Shown here one piece after another: positions 32,147 through 34,511 of a stretch of 34,511 nucleotides of DNA. The DNA is from Pseudoflavonifractor phocaeensis (GTDB taxonomy: Bacteria; Bacillota; Clostridia; Oscillospirales; Oscillospiraceae): assembly GCF_021531815.1 (NCBI RefSeq), contig NZ_JADYUM010000022.1, positions 1 through 34,511 on the forward strand, read 5' to 3'. The notes beneath the pieces were generated by a model. The model was not told the origin of the DNA and made no database searches. It saw only the letters and a list, made by a program, of their open reading frames with translations. The translations under genes were made by a program, and so were the position numbers. How positions within the stretch are numbered: position 1 is the stretch's first letter; the number at the start of each line of letters is the position of its first letter.

Positions 32147-32250
32147 CCAGAAGACATCATAATTCACCTCTTTTCTCCCTCTCCTTTACAACACACACAG
32201 CAAAAGGCCCTGACAGCTGTCAGGGCCTTTTGCTGTGTGTTTTATTTTGT
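32147..32250 (+). ncRNA. Putative small RNA 2 (C-rich, box-controlled)
   Basis: About 100 nt. It contains CACCTCTTTTCTCCCTCTCCT and ACAACACACACAGC, the last ~30 nt matching unit 1 except for one deleted T and a changed final base. It ends in an extremely strong terminator: a perfect 24-bp inverted repeat, 32193-32216 with 32217-32240, followed by TTTATTTTG. Homologous to unit 1 over promoter, C-rich core and 3' hairpin position, so the pair arose by tandem duplication. Confidence 0.65.
32193..32250. terminator. 48-bp perfect palindrome terminator
   Basis: Two 24-base arms with no mismatch, the 3' arm running into TTTATTTTG. It terminates small RNA 2 and probably also the converging prephenate dehydrogenase transcript, whose stop codon lies at 32242-32244. 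Confidence 0.9.
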
Positions 32251-33123
32251 TCCGTTGCGGCCCACGGCGCCGCTTTCCTGCTCCAGCTGGTTCATCTTCC
32301 GCTTCCGGGCGGCGGAGACGGACAGCCGCTGGGCGAGGGCCTCCGTGTCCCCGGCCTGGATGGCAAGACGGTAGTCCCGGATGTTGCCCTCCAGCTGTTC
32401 CAGAGCGGTACACAGGGCGCAGGCGTTCATGGAGAACAGCTGGGTCCAGAGGGGGACGTCCAGCGCGGCCACCCGGGTGCAGCCCCGGAAGGAGTCGCCC
32501 TCGAAGCCCTGGTAGCGGAACAGGCTCTCGTCATCACAGACGGCCACGGCGATAATGTGCATCATCTGGCTGGTGTAAGCGATGATGGCGTCGTGCTCCT
32601 CGGGCGTGGTCTTGACCACGTCGGCGCAGCCCGCCTGCTTGGCCACCCGCTCCATCAGGGCGATATGCTCGGGACGGGACTGCTGGTTAGGCGTGAGAAT
32701 GTAGTGGGCGTTGAGGAACATGTTATCCAGGGAGTTCTGGATGCCGGAGGTCTCCCGGCCCGCCATGGGGTGCCCGCCCACGAAGGAGACGTTGCCGGGC
32801 AGGGCCGTGGCCGCCTCCAGGACGGCCCCCTTGATGCCGCACACATCGGTGACCATGGCGCCCGCCTTGAAGTGATCTTTATGTTCCGTCAGGAAATCCA
32901 CGATGCCCTTGGGGTGGAGACAGAGAAATACCAGGTCCCCCTGGGCCAGGGCCTTGACCGGGTCGGTCTCCGCCTGGTCGATGATGTTGTTTTCCAGGGC
33001 GAAGCGCAGCGTGGGCTGGCTCACGTCCAGGCCGATGATGTCAAAATCCTCAAAGCCCCGCAGGGCCCGGGCCATGGAGCCGCCGATCAGGCCAAGCCCC
33101 ACAATTACAATATGTCTGCTCAT
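32242..33123 (-). CDS. tyrA: Prephenate dehydrogenase
   Basis: 293 residues from the ATG at 33123 (GGGGG upstream). Tyrosine biosynthesis: oxidative decarboxylation of prephenate with NAD(P)+. Rossmann signature GLGLIGGS (residues 9-16), DVCGIKG, the substrate-binding GGHPMAGRETSGIQNS and HDAIIAYTSQMMHIIA match the family. No chorismate mutase or ACT domain is attached. The C-terminal ~25 residues are hydrophilic. Encoded alone, convergent with small RNA 2. Confidence 0.95.
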   Translation of the reverse strand: MSRHIVIVGLGLIGGSMARALRGFEDFDIIGLDVSQPTLRFALENNIIDQAETDPVKALAQGDLVFLCLHPKGIVDFLTEHKDHFKAGAMVTDVCGIKGAVLEAATALPGNVSFVGGHPMAGRETSGIQNSLDNMFLNAHYILTPNQQSRPEHIALMERVAKQAGCADVVKTTPEEHDAIIAYTSQMMHIIAVAVCDDESLFRYQGFEGDSFRGCTRVAALDVPLWTQLFSMNACALCTALEQLEGNIRDYRLAIQAGDTEALAQRLSVSAARKRKMNQLEQESGAVGRNGTK

Positions 33124-33185
33124 AGTAACCCCCATGCGCCTCCGGGCGCGGTAAAATGGTAAGCTCCCCGGTGGAAGCCAGAAAC

Positions 33186-33214
33186 ACTTTAACACAGTTA
33201 ACTATTAAAGTCAA
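33186..33214 (-). promoter_or_regulatory. Promoter of tyrA
   Basis: Reverse strand: -35 TTGACT (33209-33214), 17-bp spacer, weak -10 TAAAGT (33186-33191). Confidence 0.5.
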
Positions 33215-33337
33215 GGGAGGCGGAAAACTTTTCCGGGACCTGCCGCATCCGCTTCCCGGCAGTTCGGCCGGCGGGCAATCCATGCCAGGGACAGGGGGAA
33301 AAGGACGGGAAAGTGTTTTCATTTCCTGCCATTTGGC

Positions 33338-33366
33338 TTGACGGGCCAAAAAAAAGAAAGTACAAT
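33338..33366 (+). promoter_or_regulatory. Promoter of the GntR regulator with inverted repeat over -35
   Basis: -35 TTGACG (33338-33343), 17-bp spacer, -10 TACAAT (33361-33366). TTGGC ttgacgg GCCAA is an inverted repeat covering the -35 and could be an operator for autoregulation or another factor. Confidence 0.75.
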
Positions 33367-33397
33367 GGGATTCACTATGAGGACAGGAGGCGGGACT

Positions 33398-34099
33398 ATG
33401 GAGCCGATCAAGCGGGTCCCAATCGTCCAGCAGGTGGAAGAACAGATCCGGCAGCTGATCGAAAGCGGACAATGCGGGCCGGGTGAAAAGCTCCCCGCCG
33501 AGATGGACCTGTGCCAGCGCCTGGGTGTGGGCCGGGGCACCATTCGGGAGGCCTTTCGCCTGCTCCAGGCCCGGGGCTATGTGGAAATCAAGCCCGGCCG
33601 GGGGGCCTTTGTGGCCGAGCGGCAGCCCGGTGAGGACGTGGGCGCGGTGGAGTGGCTGCTGAAGAACGAGGTGCAGCTCCGGGAAGGGATCGAGATCCGG
33701 CGCGCCCTGGAGCCCATGGCCGCCCGCCGTATGGCGGAGCGGGGGAGCGACCGGGACATCGGAGCCCTGACAGAACTCCACGGCCATTTCATGGACGCCC
33801 TTCAGGCGCAGGATACCGCCCGGATCGCCCAGCTGGACGAGTCCTTCCACAGCGCCATTGTGGAGGGCAGCGGCAACCATCTGCTCATCGCCATCAACCA
33901 GCAGATCAACCAGGGGATGAAGACCTTCCGCTCCAAGACCTTTCAGGTCCCTCAGAACGTTCGGAACGCCGTGACCCCCCACACCCGGATCATGGAGGCC
34001 ATCCAGGCCAGGGACGGAGACAGGGCGGAAAACGCCATGCGGGCCCACTTGGACAAGGTCCAGGAGGACCTGGAGGAGAACATCACAAACCCCGCCTGA
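33398..34099 (+). CDS. GntR-family transcriptional regulator, FCD (FadR-type) domain
   Basis: 233 residues from the ATG at 33398, which has AGGAGG seven bases upstream; earlier in-frame ATGs lack a site. N-terminal winged helix with KLPAEMDLCQRLGVGRGTIREAFRLLQARGYVEIKPGRGAFV; C-terminal all-helical FCD domain containing the Asp/His metal-ligand pattern (LDESFHSAIVEGSGNHLL and a later TPHTRIMEAI). FCD regulators usually sense organic or sugar acids and bind GT-N3-AC operators. Two such motifs lie before the next gene, a lipoprotein. Confidence 0.93.
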   Translation: MEPIKRVPIVQQVEEQIRQLIESGQCGPGEKLPAEMDLCQRLGVGRGTIREAFRLLQARGYVEIKPGRGAFVAERQPGEDVGAVEWLLKNEVQLREGIEIRRALEPMAARRMAERGSDRDIGALTELHGHFMDALQAQDTARIAQLDESFHSAIVEGSGNHLLIAINQQINQGMKTFRSKTFQVPQNVRNAVTPHTRIMEAIQARDGDRAENAMRAHLDKVQEDLEENITNPA

Positions 34100-34122
34100 A
34101 CCTGCTTTTGCACTACTGTGTC

Positions 34123-34157
34123 AAAGCCCGGCGCCTGAAACAGACGCCGGGCTTTTT
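34123..34157 (+). terminator. Terminator after the GntR gene
   Basis: Perfect 11-bp stem AAAGCCCGGCG / CGCCGGGCTTT, 11-base loop, five T. Confidence 0.93.
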
Positions 34158-34310
34158 GCTGCCCCGGAAAGGAAAGAGAGGGGGCAAAATGGGGCGGAGG
34201 AGCCACATGAGGAAAAATTTATGGAATCTTGACGGACTTTCAGGGAGGAGACGGGAAACCGGCTGTCAAATAGACCAAAAACGGAGAGTGTTTTTCGCTG
34301 TTTTTACAAA

Positions 34311-34338
34311 TTGACTTTACCCTGAAATTTGATACAAT
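34311..34338 (+). promoter_or_regulatory. Promoter of the lipoprotein gene
   Basis: -35 TTGACT (34311-34316), 16-bp spacer, -10 TACAAT (34333-34338). The sequence upstream (34290-34310) is T-rich and could act as an UP element. Nothing else is recognisable in 34158-34290. Confidence 0.8.
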
Positions 34339-34347
34339 AATGTCAGA

Positions 34348-34383
34348 TGTCATACAATTCTGAACGCTCAGAGGCGTATGACA
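34348..34383 (+). promoter_or_regulatory. Candidate FCD-regulator operators
   Basis: TGTCATAC (34348-34355) and GTATGACA (34376-34383) form an 8-bp inverted repeat, and each contains GT-N3-AC, the core of FadR/FCD-type operators. They lie just downstream of the promoter, a position suited to repression by the GntR regulator encoded 250 bp upstream. Confidence 0.5.
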
Positions 34384-34433
34384 CACAGAGGTGAGCGGTC
34401 CCCGCTCAATAAAGGAAAATAGGAGGATTTGCA

Positions 34434-34511
34434 ATGAAAAAGCTGATTTCCGCCCTGTTGGCCGGCGCCATGGTCCTGTCCCTGGCCGCCTGCGGCAGCA
34501 AGCCCGCCCCC
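34434..34511 (+). CDS. Lipoprotein, N-terminus only (probable transporter binding protein)
   Basis: 26 codons are visible before the window ends. MKKLISALLAGAMVLSLAACGS is a lipoprotein signal peptide: two Lys, a hydrophobic core, and lipobox LAAC with the modified Cys at residue 20. ATG follows AGGAGG. An ABC or TRAP solute-binding protein under control of the upstream GntR regulator is plausible, but the mature part is not in the window. Confidence 0.8.
   Translation, partial: MKKLISALLAGAMVLSLAACGSKPAP

Noticed and set aside
31940-32160. Two short reverse-strand ORFs (16 codons at 31940-31990 and 21 codons at 32095-32160) preceded by AAGGAGAGGG-like sequence
   Set aside because: The purine run is simply the complement of the conserved C-rich core. 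The peptides share no sequence, the stops fall in the promoter boxes, and no reverse-strand promoter is visible. Kept only as an alternative reading.
34289-34316. Another 11-bp box array at the lipoprotein promoter
   Set aside because: TGTTTT occurs twice but ten bases apart and the next hexamers do not fit; the T-rich stretch is more likely an UP element.

Overview
The window (about 34.5 kb, GC-rich, strong AGGAGG-type ribosome binding sites, zinc-type S14, rpsD placed behind rpsK) looks like chromosome from a high-GC clostridial Firmicute. The Oscillospiraceae (Flavonifractor / Oscillibacter / Lawsonibacter-like organisms) are the best guess. That assignment is inferred from gene order and protein style, not from a marker search.

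Region 1 (1-10620, all +): the second half of the S10-spc-alpha ribosomal super-operon, rplX(end)-rplE-rpsN-[gap]-rpsH-rplF-rplR-rpsE-rpmD-rplO-secY-adk-map-KOW protein-infA-[gap]-rpmJ-rpsM-rpsK-rpsD-rpoA-rplQ. Two unusually long gaps break it. Before rpsH there is a hairpin, a good sigma-A promoter and a ~330-nt structured leader. Before rpmJ there is a structured repeat element. A second copy of that element lies behind rplQ, inside a duplication of the rplQ tail and its terminator.

Region 2 (10900-16440): accessory metabolism. It holds an AT-richer membrane acyltransferase, an amidohydrolase, an M20 carbamoylase/allantoate-type hydrolase, a reverse-strand aldehyde dehydrogenase and a small Cys-rich protein.

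Region 3 (16440-25145, all +): an ABC-F ATPase with eroded motifs, a Na/Pi cotransporter with a PhoU-like tail, an FMN-dependent alpha-hydroxy-acid oxidase/dehydrogenase with a Cys-rich N-terminus, panD-panC plus a BASS-family transporter (probably a pantoate/ketopantoate carrier), and an LCP-family cell-wall ligase.

Region 4 (25180-33200, all -): a small unknown protein, a mutarotase-like protein and a Nudix hydrolase form one operon. Response regulator, histidine kinase and HtrA-like protease form a second. A CDF metal transporter and prephenate dehydrogenase follow. Between the last two, on the + strand, lie two tandem look-alike transcription units without ORFs. Each has an 11-bp-periodic direct-repeat promoter, an almost identical C-rich stretch (anti-Shine-Dalgarno character) and a terminator hairpin. 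I interpret them as a pair of small regulatory RNAs. The same 11-bp box geometry precedes the Na/Pi transporter, and a shorter version precedes the response-regulator operon, so one OmpR-family regulator (PhoP- or WalR-like, possibly the one encoded here) may control all of them.

Region 5 (33330-34511, +): a GntR/FCD regulator followed by the start of a lipoprotein gene whose leader carries two GT-N3-AC motifs, suggesting a local regulator-target pair. No tRNA, rRNA, CRISPR array, transposase or phage gene was seen.
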